Shown one piece after another: positions 42,440 to 52,158 of a DNA stretch of 64,000 nucleotides (position 1 is the first letter of the stretch; each line of letters begins with the position of its first letter). Under the pieces are notes generated by a model. That model made no database searches and was not told where the DNA came from. It worked only from the letters and a program-made list of their open reading frames with translations. This DNA is from Oscillospiraceae bacterium (lineage in GTDB: Bacteria > Bacillota > Clostridia > Oscillospirales > Oscillospiraceae): the NCBI GenBank assembly GCA_015067635.1, contig SVMA01000002.1:1-64000 (forward strand). The letters are read 5' to 3'. A program made the translations under genes and the position numbers.

Positions 42440-43753
42440 ATGAAAAAGACGTTTTTGGAAAAAATTGAAAACCGCACCCTCTCTTGCGGAGTCGTGGGTC
42501 TGGGCTATGTGGGCCTGCCCTTGGCAGTGGAGAAGGCAAAGGCCGGCTTCAAAACCATTGGGTTTGACGTACAACCCCAAAAAGTAGACTTGGTAAACGC
42601 CGGACAAAACTACATCGGAGACGTTATCGAGGATGATTTGAAGGCGTTGGTGGAGGAAGGAATGCTCCGCGCAACCTCTGATTTTTCCGAGCTGGCAAAG
42701 GTGGATTTTATTGCCATCTGTGTGCCGACTCCTTTGGATGATCATCAGCAGCCGGACATCAGCTATGTAAAATCCTCAGCAGAAGCCATTGCAAAATCCT
42801 TAAAGCGGGGCACTATGGTGGTTTTGGAATCTACCACTTATCCCGGCACCACAGAGGAACTGTTGAAGCCGATTTTGGAAAAGGGCTCCGGAATGGTTTG
42901 CGGCAAGGACTTTTATCTGGGCTTCTCACCGGAGCGTGTGGATCCCGGCAATGCGGTTTTCAAGACCAAGAATACCCCCAAGGTGGTTGGTGCCATTGGT
43001 GCGGATGCGCTGGAATGCATTGCCGCTGTTTACCGTGCGGTGTTGGGTGCAGAGGTACATACGGTTTCTTCTCCTGCAATTGCAGAGATGGAGAAAATTC
43101 TGGAAAACACCTACCGCAACGTGAATATCGGCTTGATCAACGAGATGGCCATTCTGTGCAACCGGATGGGAATTGACATTTGGGAGGTCGTAGATGCAGC
43201 AAAATCCAAGCCTTACGGCTTCCAGGCCTTCTATCCCGGTCCCGGTTTGGGCGGACACTGCATCCCGCTGGACCCCTATTATTTGAGCTGGAAGGCCAGA
43301 GAGTATGGCTTCCATACCAGCATGATCGAAAGCTCCATGATGGTCAACGACCGGATGCCGGAGTATTGTGTGGAGCGCTGCAGCAAGATTTTGAACCGGC
43401 AGAAGAAGGCGCTGAACGGTGCCAAGGTGCTGGTTTTGGGCGTTGCCTACAAGCAGGATATTGACGATTATCGGGAGAGCCCTGCCATTGAAGTGATCCA
43501 TGAATTGCAGAAGGAATATGCAGATGTCTGCTATTTTGACCCCTACGTCAAGAAATTCTCCCAAAAGGGTCTTTCCATGCAGAGCATTCCTGCGCTGACA
43601 CCGGAAGCAGTGGCGGAAGCGGATTTAGTGGTGGTTACCACGGCGCATACCAATGTGGACTATCCCATGGTGCAAAAATATGCCAAGGCGATTTTTGACA
43701 CCAAAAATGTAATGAAGGCTGTTCAGCCTAGGGATAATATTGAGGTTCTGTAA
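42440..43753 (+). CDS. UDP-N-acetylhexosamine 6-dehydrogenase, WbpA/WecC type
   Basis: 437 residues, nearly the same length as WbpA. NAD-binding motif GVVGLGYVGLPLAVEKAKAG; catalytic Cys in PGPGLGGHCIPLDPYYLSWK; C-terminal UDP-binding domain from about 320. It oxidises the C6 hydroxyl of UDP-GlcNAc (WbpA) or UDP-ManNAc (WecC) to a carboxylate. Only 4 bases separate it from the epimerase gene. Confidence 0.88.
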   Translation: MKKTFLEKIENRTLSCGVVGLGYVGLPLAVEKAKAGFKTIGFDVQPQKVDLVNAGQNYIGDVIEDDLKALVEEGMLRATSDFSELAKVDFIAICVPTPLDDHQQPDISYVKSSAEAIAKSLKRGTMVVLESTTYPGTTEELLKPILEKGSGMVCGKDFYLGFSPERVDPGNAVFKTKNTPKVVGAIGADALECIAAVYRAVLGAEVHTVSSPAIAEMEKILENTYRNVNIGLINEMAILCNRMGIDIWEVVDAAKSKPYGFQAFYPGPGLGGHCIPLDPYYLSWKAREYGFHTSMIESSMMVNDRMPEYCVERCSKILNRQKKALNGAKVLVLGVAYKQDIDDYRESPAIEVIHELQKEYADVCYFDPYVKKFSQKGLSMQSIPALTPEAVAEADLVVVTTAHTNVDYPMVQKYAKAIFDTKNVMKAVQPRDNIEVL

Positions 43754-43776
43754 CAGAAGCAAAGGAGGGCAATCTT

Positions 43777-44844
43777 ATGAAATATGCACTCATCGGCTGC
43801 GGCCGGATCGCAGTCAACCATATCAAGGCTGCGTTGAATAACAAACTGGAAATCGCTGCGGTTTGTGATGTACTGCCGGAAAAAATGACAGCTTTGCTGG
43901 GAAAATACGAGTTAACCGGCATCGCCCAATATACGGATTATAAGGAGATGCTGGATGCGGTTCAGCCGGAGTTGGTCAGTATTGCCACCGAAAGTGGTAT
44001 CCATGCGGAGATTGCCCTTGCCTGTATTGACAGAGGCATCCATGTGATCATCGAGAAGCCCATGGCAATGTCCATTTCCGATGCAAATGAGATCATTCGC
44101 CGCAGTGAGGAAAAGGGAGTCAAGGTCAGCGCCTGCCATCAGAACCGCTTTAATGTGGCGGTGCAGCAGATGCGTACAGCCTTGGAAAAGGGCCGCTTCG
44201 GTCAACTGTCCCACGGCTCTATTCATGTGCGCTGGAACCGGAATCAGGATTATTACGACCAAGCTCCCTGGCGCGGAACCTGGGCACAGGACGGCGGATG
44301 CCTGATGAATCAGTGTATTCACGGCATTGATTTGCTCCGTTGGATGCTGGGGGATGAGGTGGAAGAGGTCTACGGTGTGACCAATCAGGTCTTTCATGAT
44401 TACTTGCAGGCTGAGGACATCGGCATGGCCGTTTTGAAGTTCAAAAACGGTGCGGTGGGCACTGTGGAGGGAACAACCAATGTTTACCCCAAGAATTTGG
44501 AGGAAACGTTGTATTTGTTCGGCCAGACCGGTACGGTTAAGTTAGGCGGCACCTCTACCAATAATATTGACGTCTGGGACTTTGCGGATGAAACAGCAAC
44601 GGACCTGGAAAATAAGGGATTGCAGGAAGCTACAAGCAATGTCTACGGAAATGGACATACCAGCTTGTTTGCAGATGTGATGGATGCCATCAAAACCGAC
44701 CGCAAGCCCTATGTGGACGCGGTGGCCGGCAGAAATGCATTGGAAATCGTATTGGCGATTTACAAATCTGCAGCTGAGGGCAAGCCGGTAAAATTGCCTT
44801 TGGAAACCTGCGCATCTACGGATTTTATCGGACGATTCGGTTAA
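43777..44844 (+). CDS. Gfo/Idh/MocA oxidoreductase, WbpB/WlbA type
   Basis: 355 residues. The N-terminal Rossmann fold has GCGRIAVNHIKAAL, and EKPMAMSISDANEIIRRSEE is the conserved active-site Lys segment. WlbA/WbpB oxidises C3 of UDP-GlcNAcA before transamination. Its position after the 6-dehydrogenase and before the acetyltransferase/aminotransferase pair supports this step. Confidence 0.85.
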   Translation: MKYALIGCGRIAVNHIKAALNNKLEIAAVCDVLPEKMTALLGKYELTGIAQYTDYKEMLDAVQPELVSIATESGIHAEIALACIDRGIHVIIEKPMAMSISDANEIIRRSEEKGVKVSACHQNRFNVAVQQMRTALEKGRFGQLSHGSIHVRWNRNQDYYDQAPWRGTWAQDGGCLMNQCIHGIDLLRWMLGDEVEEVYGVTNQVFHDYLQAEDIGMAVLKFKNGAVGTVEGTTNVYPKNLEETLYLFGQTGTVKLGGTSTNNIDVWDFADETATDLENKGLQEATSNVYGNGHTSLFADVMDAIKTDRKPYVDAVAGRNALEIVLAIYKSAAEGKPVKLPLETCASTDFIGRFG

Positions 44845-44881
44845 TTGTTTGCAATCATCCGCATGACGGGAGGTGAGAGCA

Positions 44882-46435
44882 TTGCGCGTAAGCATAAAGA
44901 GCAATACAGATATTGAGATTGTTCCTTCCCAAATTGAAAAGGGCGATAATTCCTTTGCGAGATTTGAGGACGAAAAATATCTTTGGATCGCGGAAGGGGT
45001 AAGCGTTGGTTCACCAATCACATTGGAGAAAGTTCTGCAGTGCGTACAAGAAGATGGCATTCAGCAGATACAGCGCATTTTCAAGGGTGCCTTCGCAGTT
45101 GTGCTCTACATCAAGGATGAAAAGCGGATATTCGTTGCAAATGACAGACTGTCAAAAAAGGCAGTTTACTATTATCATACGGATGATCGGATCGTGGTGG
45201 ATACTTCCTTCTTTGGTTTGTGTGCGTGCTTGCGTGAAGCAGGTGTGCAACCGGAGGTCTGTTGGGATGCCGTAGAGGCCATGTGCCGTAACGGTGTGTT
45301 CACTGAGGATATTTGCTACGAAAAAAGCACCCGTTATTTATTGCCATACTGCGCGTTGGATATTGATCTGCAGGCGATGGATGTGAAGGTGCTGTCACTG
45401 CCGGTTCCCGCCATGAAAAAGCAGGGAGCGGTCAGCGAACAGGATGCAATGGATACCATTGAACAGCTTTTCAAGAACGCCTGCGAATTACAGTGGCAGC
45501 TAAATGAAAAGAAGAAGGCAGATCAAATCATCACGCTAAGCGGAGGTATGGATTCCAGAGCCGTATTTCTCCATTTACCCCAGAAAGAAAAAATGGTGGC
45601 TTACACCTATGCCCAAACAGCTTCACTGGATGAGGGAATTGCAAAAAGGCTTGCAGAGAAAAAGGGTGTGGAGAGCAGATTTATTCCGCTGGACACCTGC
45701 GAATTTCTCTTCCGCAGAGAAGATATTTTAGAAGCCAGCGAAGGGCAAATGCATTACACAGGAACGACCGGTGCCATATTGATGGCGGAGGACGTGGCAG
45801 TAAACTGCCGCGCGGAGATCGTGCATACAGGCTTGGGCGGCGGAGAGATTTTTGGAGATATTTGCCGCGAAGAGTGGGATGGACAGATCATCCCTCACGG
45901 CCCATTGTGTATAGAACGGAACCAGTGGGCAAATTTAAATGATTTGCGTACTTGTCTGGCGTTTCAAAAGGTGACAAGAGGAGCGTTCCAGGCAATGTCT
46001 CCCTTCCTGGATGAGGACTTTTTTGAATTTATATTATGCCTTCCGACTCAGATGAAAACAAACCGAAAGCTCTATGACCGGTGGTATTTAAGGTTCATGG
46101 ACACAAGCTTGCCGATTACAGGAGCGCGAAGCAGGATCGGGCGCGGCAAATGGAAAACATTTGGGAAGCGTGTGTTGAATAAGCTTGCGCGCCAGCTGGG
46201 AATAAAGACGAAAAATGATATGAATCCGTTTTCCTACTGGTATAAAAAGGACAGCCGCATCGGGGAATATATGGAGGAAAAATATCAGAAAGATATTGGG
46301 TTGCTGGAAAACAGCGGAGTGGATACATCACTGTTTCAGCAGTATTGGAAAAACGATGCCATTGCCCGGGGTAGAACTCTGACAGCAACCTATACAATCT
46401 TGCGCATGCTGGGAATTGTTGCGGCAGAACACTAG
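44882..46435 (+). CDS. Asparagine-synthase-like ATP-pyrophosphatase without glutaminase Cys
   Basis: 517 residues from a TTG behind GGGAGGTG; a GTG at 44873 is also open. The N-terminal part keeps the fold traces of the class II glutaminase (FKGAFAVVLYIKDEKRIFVA) but there is no Cys at position 2, so it cannot release ammonia from glutamine by the usual route. The synthetase domain has the PP-loop LSGGMDSRAVF near residue 220. It lies among the uronic-acid genes, so amidation of the uronate is one reading. Amide-bond formation as in lasso-peptide cyclases is another, given the RiPP-like genes 2 kb downstream. Confidence 0.75.
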   Translation: MRVSIKSNTDIEIVPSQIEKGDNSFARFEDEKYLWIAEGVSVGSPITLEKVLQCVQEDGIQQIQRIFKGAFAVVLYIKDEKRIFVANDRLSKKAVYYYHTDDRIVVDTSFFGLCACLREAGVQPEVCWDAVEAMCRNGVFTEDICYEKSTRYLLPYCALDIDLQAMDVKVLSLPVPAMKKQGAVSEQDAMDTIEQLFKNACELQWQLNEKKKADQIITLSGGMDSRAVFLHLPQKEKMVAYTYAQTASLDEGIAKRLAEKKGVESRFIPLDTCEFLFRREDILEASEGQMHYTGTTGAILMAEDVAVNCRAEIVHTGLGGGEIFGDICREEWDGQIIPHGPLCIERNQWANLNDLRTCLAFQKVTRGAFQAMSPFLDEDFFEFILCLPTQMKTNRKLYDRWYLRFMDTSLPITGARSRIGRGKWKTFGKRVLNKLARQLGIKTKNDMNPFSYWYKKDSRIGEYMEEKYQKDIGLLENSGVDTSLFQQYWKNDAIARGRTLTATYTILRMLGIVAAEH

Positions 46436-46461
46436 AGTGCTTTGCCTATGGAGATTGAAAA

Positions 46462-47025
46462 ATGAGTGAGTTTTTTGTACATGAAAGCAGCTATATAGAC
46501 GAGGGCGTCACCATTGGTGCCGGGACGAAAATATGGCATTTTTGCCACATTCAGACCGGTGCGGTCATTGGACAGCGATGCTCTCTGGGACAAAACGTAA
46601 ACGTATCCAACCGGGTCAAGGTGGGAAACGGATGCAAGCTGCAAAATAATGTAAGCCTATATGAGGGGGTAGAGTTGGAGGACGATGTGTTCTGCGGACC
46701 GTCCTGTGTCTTTACCAATGATTTGACCCCCCGGGCAAAATTTCCCAAGGGGGCAGAAAACTATAAGAAAACCCTGGTCAGACAAGGGGCCTCTATCGGC
46801 GCCAATGCAACGATTGTCTGTGGACACACAATTGGCGCGTGGTCTATGATCGGTGCCGGTGCGGTGGTGACCACCAATGTGCCGGATCATGCCTTAATGT
46901 TGGGTGTGCCGGCCAAACAGGTGGATTGGGTATGTACCTGCGGCGCACGGTTGCATGGAAAAATGCAATGTGAATGCTGTAAAAGACAGTTCAGGGAAAC
47001 AGAACAAGGATTGGTTGAGGAATAA
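46462..47025 (+). CDS. Left-handed beta-helix N-acetyltransferase, WbpD/WlbB type
   Basis: 187 residues. Hexapeptide repeats (VTIGAGTKIWHFCHIQTGAV ... NNVSLYEGVELEDDVFCGPS) span most of the chain, with the catalytic-loop His in IWHFCHI. A Cys-rich tail (VCTCGARLHG ... CECCKRQF) is typical of this acetyltransferase group. It acetylates the 3-amino group made by the aminotransferase encoded next. Confidence 0.87.
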   Translation: MSEFFVHESSYIDEGVTIGAGTKIWHFCHIQTGAVIGQRCSLGQNVNVSNRVKVGNGCKLQNNVSLYEGVELEDDVFCGPSCVFTNDLTPRAKFPKGAENYKKTLVRQGASIGANATIVCGHTIGAWSMIGAGAVVTTNVPDHALMLGVPAKQVDWVCTCGARLHGKMQCECCKRQFRETEQGLVEE

Positions 47026-47027
47026 TA

Positions 47028-48158
47028 ATGGAGTTTCGTGACTTAAAAAAGCAATATCAGGTTTTGAAGCCGCAGATTGACGCGGCAGTAGAAGCTGTGT
47101 GTACCAACGCGACCTTTATCGGCGGTGCTCCGGTGAAGGAGTTGGAACGGGAAATGGCGGAATATGTAGGCAGAAAGCATTGCATTACCTGCGCAAACGG
47201 CACAGATGCATTGTTGCTGGCAGAGAAAGTGTACGGAATTGGTCCGGGAGATGCGGTTTTTGTACCGGATCTGACCTTCTTTTCCACGGCAGAAACAGTG
47301 GCAAGCCTAGGGGCAATGCCGGTTTTTGTGGATGTGGACAAGCGCACCTTTAATATCGATCCTGCAAAGCTGGAAGAGGCTATTGCCCGGGTTACTGCAA
47401 CAGGGGAATTGACTCCCCGTGCCATCGTGGCGGTGGATCTGTTTGGCCTGCCGGCAGATTATGAAAAGTTGGAATGTATTGCCCAAAAGTACAATCTACT
47501 GTTGGTAGAGGATGGTGCTCAGGGCTTTGGAGGTCAAATCGGCAATCGGCGTGCATGTTCCTTTGGTGACATTGCGACCACTTCCTTCTTCCCAGCGAAG
47601 CCTTTAGGATGTTATGGAGATGGCGGCGCAATCTTCACCGATGATGACGCCATTGCGGAGCTGCTGCGTTCTTTGTGTGTGCACGGAAAGAACGGACAGG
47701 ATAAATATGATAATATTCGTTTGGGCTTTAACTCCCGTCTGGATACCGTTCAGGCAGCGATTTTGAAAATTAAGCTAAAAGCATTTCGGGAACAGGAACT
47801 GGATGCGGTAAATCAGGTGGCCGGGTGGTACAATGAAGCGCTTTCTGACCTTCCCCTGGTGCTTCCTATGATTCCCGAAGGCTATTATTCCAGCTGGGCA
47901 CAGTACACCGTGCAGCTGCCCGATCGGGAAAAGCGGGATGCAGTTCAGGCGGCACTGAAAGCACAGGGCATCCCAACAATGATTTATTATCCCAAGGCAA
48001 TGCATCAGCAGGGTGTGTTCGCCGGAATTCCCTATGAGAACACCTGCCCGGTAACGCAGGAGCTTTGCGGAACGGTTTTGAGCCTGCCCATGCATCCTTA
48101 TATGGAGCAGGCAGATGTTCTTAGAGTGGCTGAGGCATTAAAGAGAGAATTTATTTGA
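47028..48158 (+). CDS. DegT/DnrJ/EryC1 aminotransferase, WbpE/WlbC type
   Basis: 376 residues. The PLP lysine lies in SFFPAKPLGCYGDGGAI; FVDVDKRTFNIDP and EDGAQGFGG are conserved family segments. It moves an amino group from glutamate to the 3-keto sugar. Two bases separate it from the acetyltransferase gene. With WbpI-, A-, B- and D-like genes it completes a diacetamido-uronic acid pathway. Confidence 0.88.
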   Translation: MEFRDLKKQYQVLKPQIDAAVEAVCTNATFIGGAPVKELEREMAEYVGRKHCITCANGTDALLLAEKVYGIGPGDAVFVPDLTFFSTAETVASLGAMPVFVDVDKRTFNIDPAKLEEAIARVTATGELTPRAIVAVDLFGLPADYEKLECIAQKYNLLLVEDGAQGFGGQIGNRRACSFGDIATTSFFPAKPLGCYGDGGAIFTDDDAIAELLRSLCVHGKNGQDKYDNIRLGFNSRLDTVQAAILKIKLKAFREQELDAVNQVAGWYNEALSDLPLVLPMIPEGYYSSWAQYTVQLPDREKRDAVQAALKAQGIPTMIYYPKAMHQQGVFAGIPYENTCPVTQELCGTVLSLPMHPYMEQADVLRVAEALKREFI

Positions 48159-48173
48159 AAGGAGGAAGTTCCT

Positions 48174-49376
48174 TTGACGGAGATTGTTATCAATCAAACG
48201 CAGGAAATACTGCTGAAAATCCTGTCCGCGAGTTTGGCGGGAAAACAAGTTCATATACCGGCCGACACAGATTGGTCAGCGCTGTTTTTGGAGAGTAAGG
48301 CACAGGCTGTGATGCCTATGGTATATTCCTGTATTGCGCAGCAGTGCGCCGACAAGGAGGTTCTTTCAACGTGGAAAGCCATGACCATGCGTACCCTGCA
48401 GAAGAATATGCGGGTGCACGGACAGCATGGGGCGCTGCACAAGATACTGACGGCGCACGAAATTCCCTATTGCATCATAAAGGGAAGTGCATCGGCACGG
48501 GATTATCCGGATCCACTGATGCGTGCAATGGGCGATGTGGATTTCCTGGTTCCGGTAGAATATTGGGAGCAGGCAAAACAGGTTCTGATCGAGGACGGAT
48601 TCACATGTTCCGGCGAGGAGCATCCGTTCCATCTCTCTTTTGATAAGAAGAATATCGGCATGGAAATGCACAGGGATCCTTTCGGTTTGGATGAAGCAGA
48701 AAAACTGCAGGAAATTGTTCCGGAGCTGGTAAAAAACAGCGTAGAGATCACTTGTGAAAATGTTACCTTCCGGATGTGTGACGCATTTGGACATGGCATC
48801 GTTCTGTTGCTCCATGCTTATCGGCATCTGGTTGGTGCCGGCGTCGGTGTCCGTCATTTGTGCGACTGGGCTACCTTTGCCATGCAATTCTCCAATGAGG
48901 AGTTTATAGAGATTTTTGAAAAGCGTTTTCGGGAACTGGGAATCTGGAAATTGGCGCAGATTTTCAGCACGACGGCACATCGGTACTTATCCACGCCTTA
49001 TTTGCCGTGGATGGGGGAGACGGATCCCAAGCGTTGTGAGATGTTCATACTGGATATTCTGAATGGCGGAAATTTTGGCAGAGCCGGCGGTGATCGTTGG
49101 ACACAAAATAAGGCGATATTCACCACGGAGAAGCACATTTCGGAAACAAGCAGTCAAAGACAGATGATCAAGTCCTTGAATCAAAAGGCGATGAAGGACT
49201 ATCCCCGGTTGATGCGGTTTGGAATTTTGCGTCCCCTTGGGTGGATGCTGTTAGGAGTTCGCTATGTTTTCCGGGTGTTGACGGGCAAGCGGAAAAAAGT
49301 GCCCGCGGACATGATGAAAATGGTGGAGCTGCGTAAAAATCTTTACCGTCAGCTTCAGGTATTCGAGGAAGAGTAA
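48174..49376 (+). CDS. Nucleotidyltransferase-family protein (PF14907 type)
   Basis: 400 residues, TTG start behind AAAGGAGG. The polymerase-beta-like core is ILTAHEIPYCIIKGSASARD, with MGDVDFLVPVEYWEQ holding the two metal-binding Asp. This family occurs in lasso-peptide clusters of Bacilli (the PadeN-type genes) and next to HPr-kinase-like and PqqD-like genes. Its exact reaction is not established. Here it opens a block that also contains an exporter, an HPr-kinase-like and a PqqD-like gene. Confidence 0.8.
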   Translation: MTEIVINQTQEILLKILSASLAGKQVHIPADTDWSALFLESKAQAVMPMVYSCIAQQCADKEVLSTWKAMTMRTLQKNMRVHGQHGALHKILTAHEIPYCIIKGSASARDYPDPLMRAMGDVDFLVPVEYWEQAKQVLIEDGFTCSGEEHPFHLSFDKKNIGMEMHRDPFGLDEAEKLQEIVPELVKNSVEITCENVTFRMCDAFGHGIVLLLHAYRHLVGAGVGVRHLCDWATFAMQFSNEEFIEIFEKRFRELGIWKLAQIFSTTAHRYLSTPYLPWMGETDPKRCEMFILDILNGGNFGRAGGDRWTQNKAIFTTEKHISETSSQRQMIKSLNQKAMKDYPRLMRFGILRPLGWMLLGVRYVFRVLTGKRKKVPADMMKMVELRKNLYRQLQVFEEE

Positions 49377-49398
49377 ATAATATTACAGGTACGGGAAA

Positions 49399-51153
49399 AT
49401 GAAACAGATTTTGAAGAATGTTTGGCAGACAGATAAAAAAAGCTTTCTGCTGATCCTGATCTTGAATATTGGTGTCGCGCTTACCAGCAGTATCAGTATT
49501 GTTATGCTGATACCAATGCTGGATCTATTAGAGGTTTCCGCAGGGGACAGCGCTTCTGTAAACTGGCTGCTGCGACCATTCGTAGGATTGTCCTATGAAC
49601 AAAGAGCTCTGGTGATTATCTCGATATTTGTCGGTGTGCTTTTGCTGCGGGCAATGTTCAGCAGTATTGCCTCTGTTCGCCAGAATGCCTTCTTGCAGAA
49701 ATATGAACTGGTGCTTCGCAAGAGCGTTTACGATGCAATCAGTGCATCAAGCTGGGAAACCTTGTTGGACAGGCCAAGTACGAATCTGATCAATCTTCTG
49801 GCAATCCAGTGCCGGCAGGCGATGCTCTGTCTGCAATGGGTCATTGGTCTCATCGCATCTGTATTTTCCGCACTGATGCAGCTGGCAATTGCCCTTTGGA
49901 TGAGTATGCCACTGACACTTCTGACTTTCTTGGTCGGCGGTGGATTTTTGGTGCTGTTCCGTCCGTTCCAAAAAAGATCCAAGGATTATGGAAAAAAAGC
50001 TGTGGACATCACCAGAGAGATGCACGGCGAGATGCAGAATCAATTAAACAGCATCAAAGAAATCCGGGCCTATGGGGCAGAAGAACACCATGAAGCGCTG
50101 TTTAATGATATTAGTCAGAGAAGCTTCGATGTTCACCTGCGTACGGCGCATTTGCGGGTAATTCCTCAACTGTGCTATTCCATAGCGGCGGCTGTATTAG
50201 TAGCGCTGGCATTTGTGTACAATGTGCTGTTTTTGAAAACAGGCACTGCACAGCTGGTGATATTGGTGTACATTTTTTCTCATCTTTGGCCGGTGTTTTC
50301 CTCCTGGCAGGGACAGCTGCAAAATATTCAGTCCTTTCTTCCTTCTTTTGAAATCATCAAAACATCGATCGAAGAGCTTACTGCAGACGGGCGGAAGGCA
50401 GAATCCAAGGATGGGGCATTGCCTTTTGAGAAAGAGATATCCTTCCAAAATATCGGCTTCACATATCGCAATGGTGACGAGGAGGTACTCCACGATTTGA
50501 GCTTTACCTTGCCCTGTGGATCTGTGACTGCCCTTGTTGGCCCAAGCGGTGCGGGAAAGAGCACCACGGCGGATCTGCTTTTGGGTCTGCTGAATCCTAC
50601 AAAGGGTGAGATTTTGGTGGATGGTAAGGCTCTGACTCCGGAGACTCTGGGAGCCTGGCGCAAGGCCATCGGCTATATACCTCAGGAACCGTTAATCATC
50701 AATGCATCCGTGCGGGACAATCTCCTGCGCTTTCATCCGGAAGCCGGTGAAGAGGAAATCGTGGAAGCATTAAAGAAATCCCTGGCATGGCCCTTTGTGG
50801 AAAAGCTGCCTGAGGGATTGGACACGATCCTTGGGGATAAAGGCGTTCGCCTTTCCGGCGGTGAACGGCAGAGAATAGTGCTTGCCAGGGTTTTGATTGG
50901 GAATCCCAAATTGATTATTTTGGACGAGGCTACCAGCGCACTGGATTATGAAAGTGAAAGCTTTATCCGGGAAACCATCCGGTCCCTGCGGGATAAGACC
51001 ACTGTGTTGGTCATTGCCCACAGAATGGCAACCATCCGCGGTGCAGACAGAGCTGTTGTTTTACTGGATGGGCACGTAGCCGAACAGGGCAGTTTGAAGG
51101 AACTGCTGGAAAAAGAAGACAGTTATCTGGCCGGCATGGTCAGTGTAGAATGA
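49399..51153 (+). CDS. ABC exporter of the RiPP-like block
   Basis: 584 residues, six transmembrane helices (about 15-300) fused to an ATPase with Walker A GPSGAGKST, signature RLSGGERQRIVLARVLI and Walker B LIILDEATSALD. There is no N-terminal C39 peptidase domain, so leader cleavage would need another enzyme; the S24/S26 peptidase gene nearby could supply it. It likely exports a peptide or modified polymer. All nucleotide-binding motifs are complete. Confidence 0.88.
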   Translation: MKQILKNVWQTDKKSFLLILILNIGVALTSSISIVMLIPMLDLLEVSAGDSASVNWLLRPFVGLSYEQRALVIISIFVGVLLLRAMFSSIASVRQNAFLQKYELVLRKSVYDAISASSWETLLDRPSTNLINLLAIQCRQAMLCLQWVIGLIASVFSALMQLAIALWMSMPLTLLTFLVGGGFLVLFRPFQKRSKDYGKKAVDITREMHGEMQNQLNSIKEIRAYGAEEHHEALFNDISQRSFDVHLRTAHLRVIPQLCYSIAAAVLVALAFVYNVLFLKTGTAQLVILVYIFSHLWPVFSSWQGQLQNIQSFLPSFEIIKTSIEELTADGRKAESKDGALPFEKEISFQNIGFTYRNGDEEVLHDLSFTLPCGSVTALVGPSGAGKSTTADLLLGLLNPTKGEILVDGKALTPETLGAWRKAIGYIPQEPLIINASVRDNLLRFHPEAGEEEIVEALKKSLAWPFVEKLPEGLDTILGDKGVRLSGGERQRIVLARVLIGNPKLIILDEATSALDYESESFIRETIRSLRDKTTVLVIAHRMATIRGADRAVVLLDGHVAEQGSLKELLEKEDSYLAGMVSVE

Positions 51154-51169
51154 CAAAGAGGGCAAGAAT

Positions 51170-51886
51170 ATGGAAAAAGATTATTTGATAGCAGGCCTGA
51201 GGGTTCGAATGGACACGTTCGGCAAAACGGAGACGCAGGCAGAGGCATATCTTACGGATACCGAAGGAGAAGCGGATATTGTTATCGCCTCTGCTCCGGA
51301 GGTGCTACAAAGCAGACAACCACAATTATCGCTGGAATCTTGTGAGTACTTGGCCACGGGTAGCAGTTTCTATTGCCAGTTGTTGGGGTTTGACGGAATG
51401 CTGATTCATGCGTCAGCGGTGGTGATGGATGGCTATGCGTATTTGTTCTCAGCCCCTTGCGGTACCGGAAAATCCACACATACGACCATGTGGCGGGAAG
51501 CTTTCGGCTATGACCGTGTGCTGGTGCTGAACGATGATAAGCCGGCGCTTCGTCTGGAGAACGGGCGTTGGTATGCATACGGTACGCCCTGGAGTGGAAA
51601 AACTGCGCAAAATCTCAATATGAAGGTTCCTGTGGGAGGTGTATGCGTGCTGGCCCGGGGAACGACCAATGAGATTGCACCGTTTTCCGGTGCAGCAGCA
51701 GTTTTTGCCCTATTGGAGCAGACAACGCGTCCTCTTATTCCAGGAGCCCGGGAGAAGGTGCTGGAGTTGTTGGACAGCCTTCTGGAGAGCGTTCCGGTTT
51801 GGAAGCTGTATTGTACGCCGGATAAATCGGCGGCGTATGTATCACAAAAAGCAATGTCCGAAGAAGCAAAAAGAAGATTTGAATAA
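51170..51886 (+). CDS. HPr-kinase-like protein (PadeK/HprK C-terminal fold)
   Basis: 238 residues. The P-loop is SAPCGTGKSTHTTMW near residue 100, preceded by MLIHASAVVMDGYAYLF and followed by LNDDKPALRLENGRW and YGTPWSGK, the pattern of the HprK-related kinases found with lasso peptides and PqqD genes. PadeK phosphorylates a C-terminal Ser of the lasso precursor; the precursor here has no Ser or Thr near its C-terminus (Thr21 and Ser23 are the nearest), so target and reaction are open. Confidence 0.8.
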   Translation: MEKDYLIAGLRVRMDTFGKTETQAEAYLTDTEGEADIVIASAPEVLQSRQPQLSLESCEYLATGSSFYCQLLGFDGMLIHASAVVMDGYAYLFSAPCGTGKSTHTTMWREAFGYDRVLVLNDDKPALRLENGRWYAYGTPWSGKTAQNLNMKVPVGGVCVLARGTTNEIAPFSGAAAVFALLEQTTRPLIPGAREKVLELLDSLLESVPVWKLYCTPDKSAAYVSQKAMSEEAKRRFE

Positions 51887-51897
51887 GGAGAATGATT

Positions 51898-52158
51898 ATG
51901 AAACTGAAGGATGGATTTATTTTACGTACAGTGGCCGGGGAAACGGTAGTGCTGCCCGCGGGTGGCGTGACAGATTTTGACATGATGATCACCCTGAATG
52001 ATACCGCTCGCTTCTTATGGGAACGGTTGACTGTCGGCGCAGAGACAGAGGAACTGGTAAATGCTCTGCTGGGCGAGTATGATGTGACACGGGATGTGGC
52101 GCAAAAGAGTGTAGAGGCCTTTGTAAATCGGTTAAAGGAGTTGGATTTCCTTGCATAA
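51898..52158 (+). CDS. PqqD-family RiPP recognition element protein
   Basis: 86 residues from the second ATG, which has AAGGAG at a proper distance. MKLKDGFILRTVAGETVVLP begins the beta-strands, and FDMMITLNDTARFLWERL then helices ending VNRLKELDFL give the PqqD/RRE winged fold that binds precursor leader peptides. It stands alone, as in lasso B1 and many radical SAM RiPP systems. The next start codon overlaps its stop by 8 bases. Confidence 0.9.
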   Translation: MKLKDGFILRTVAGETVVLPAGGVTDFDMMITLNDTARFLWERLTVGAETEELVNALLGEYDVTRDVAQKSVEAFVNRLKELDFLA

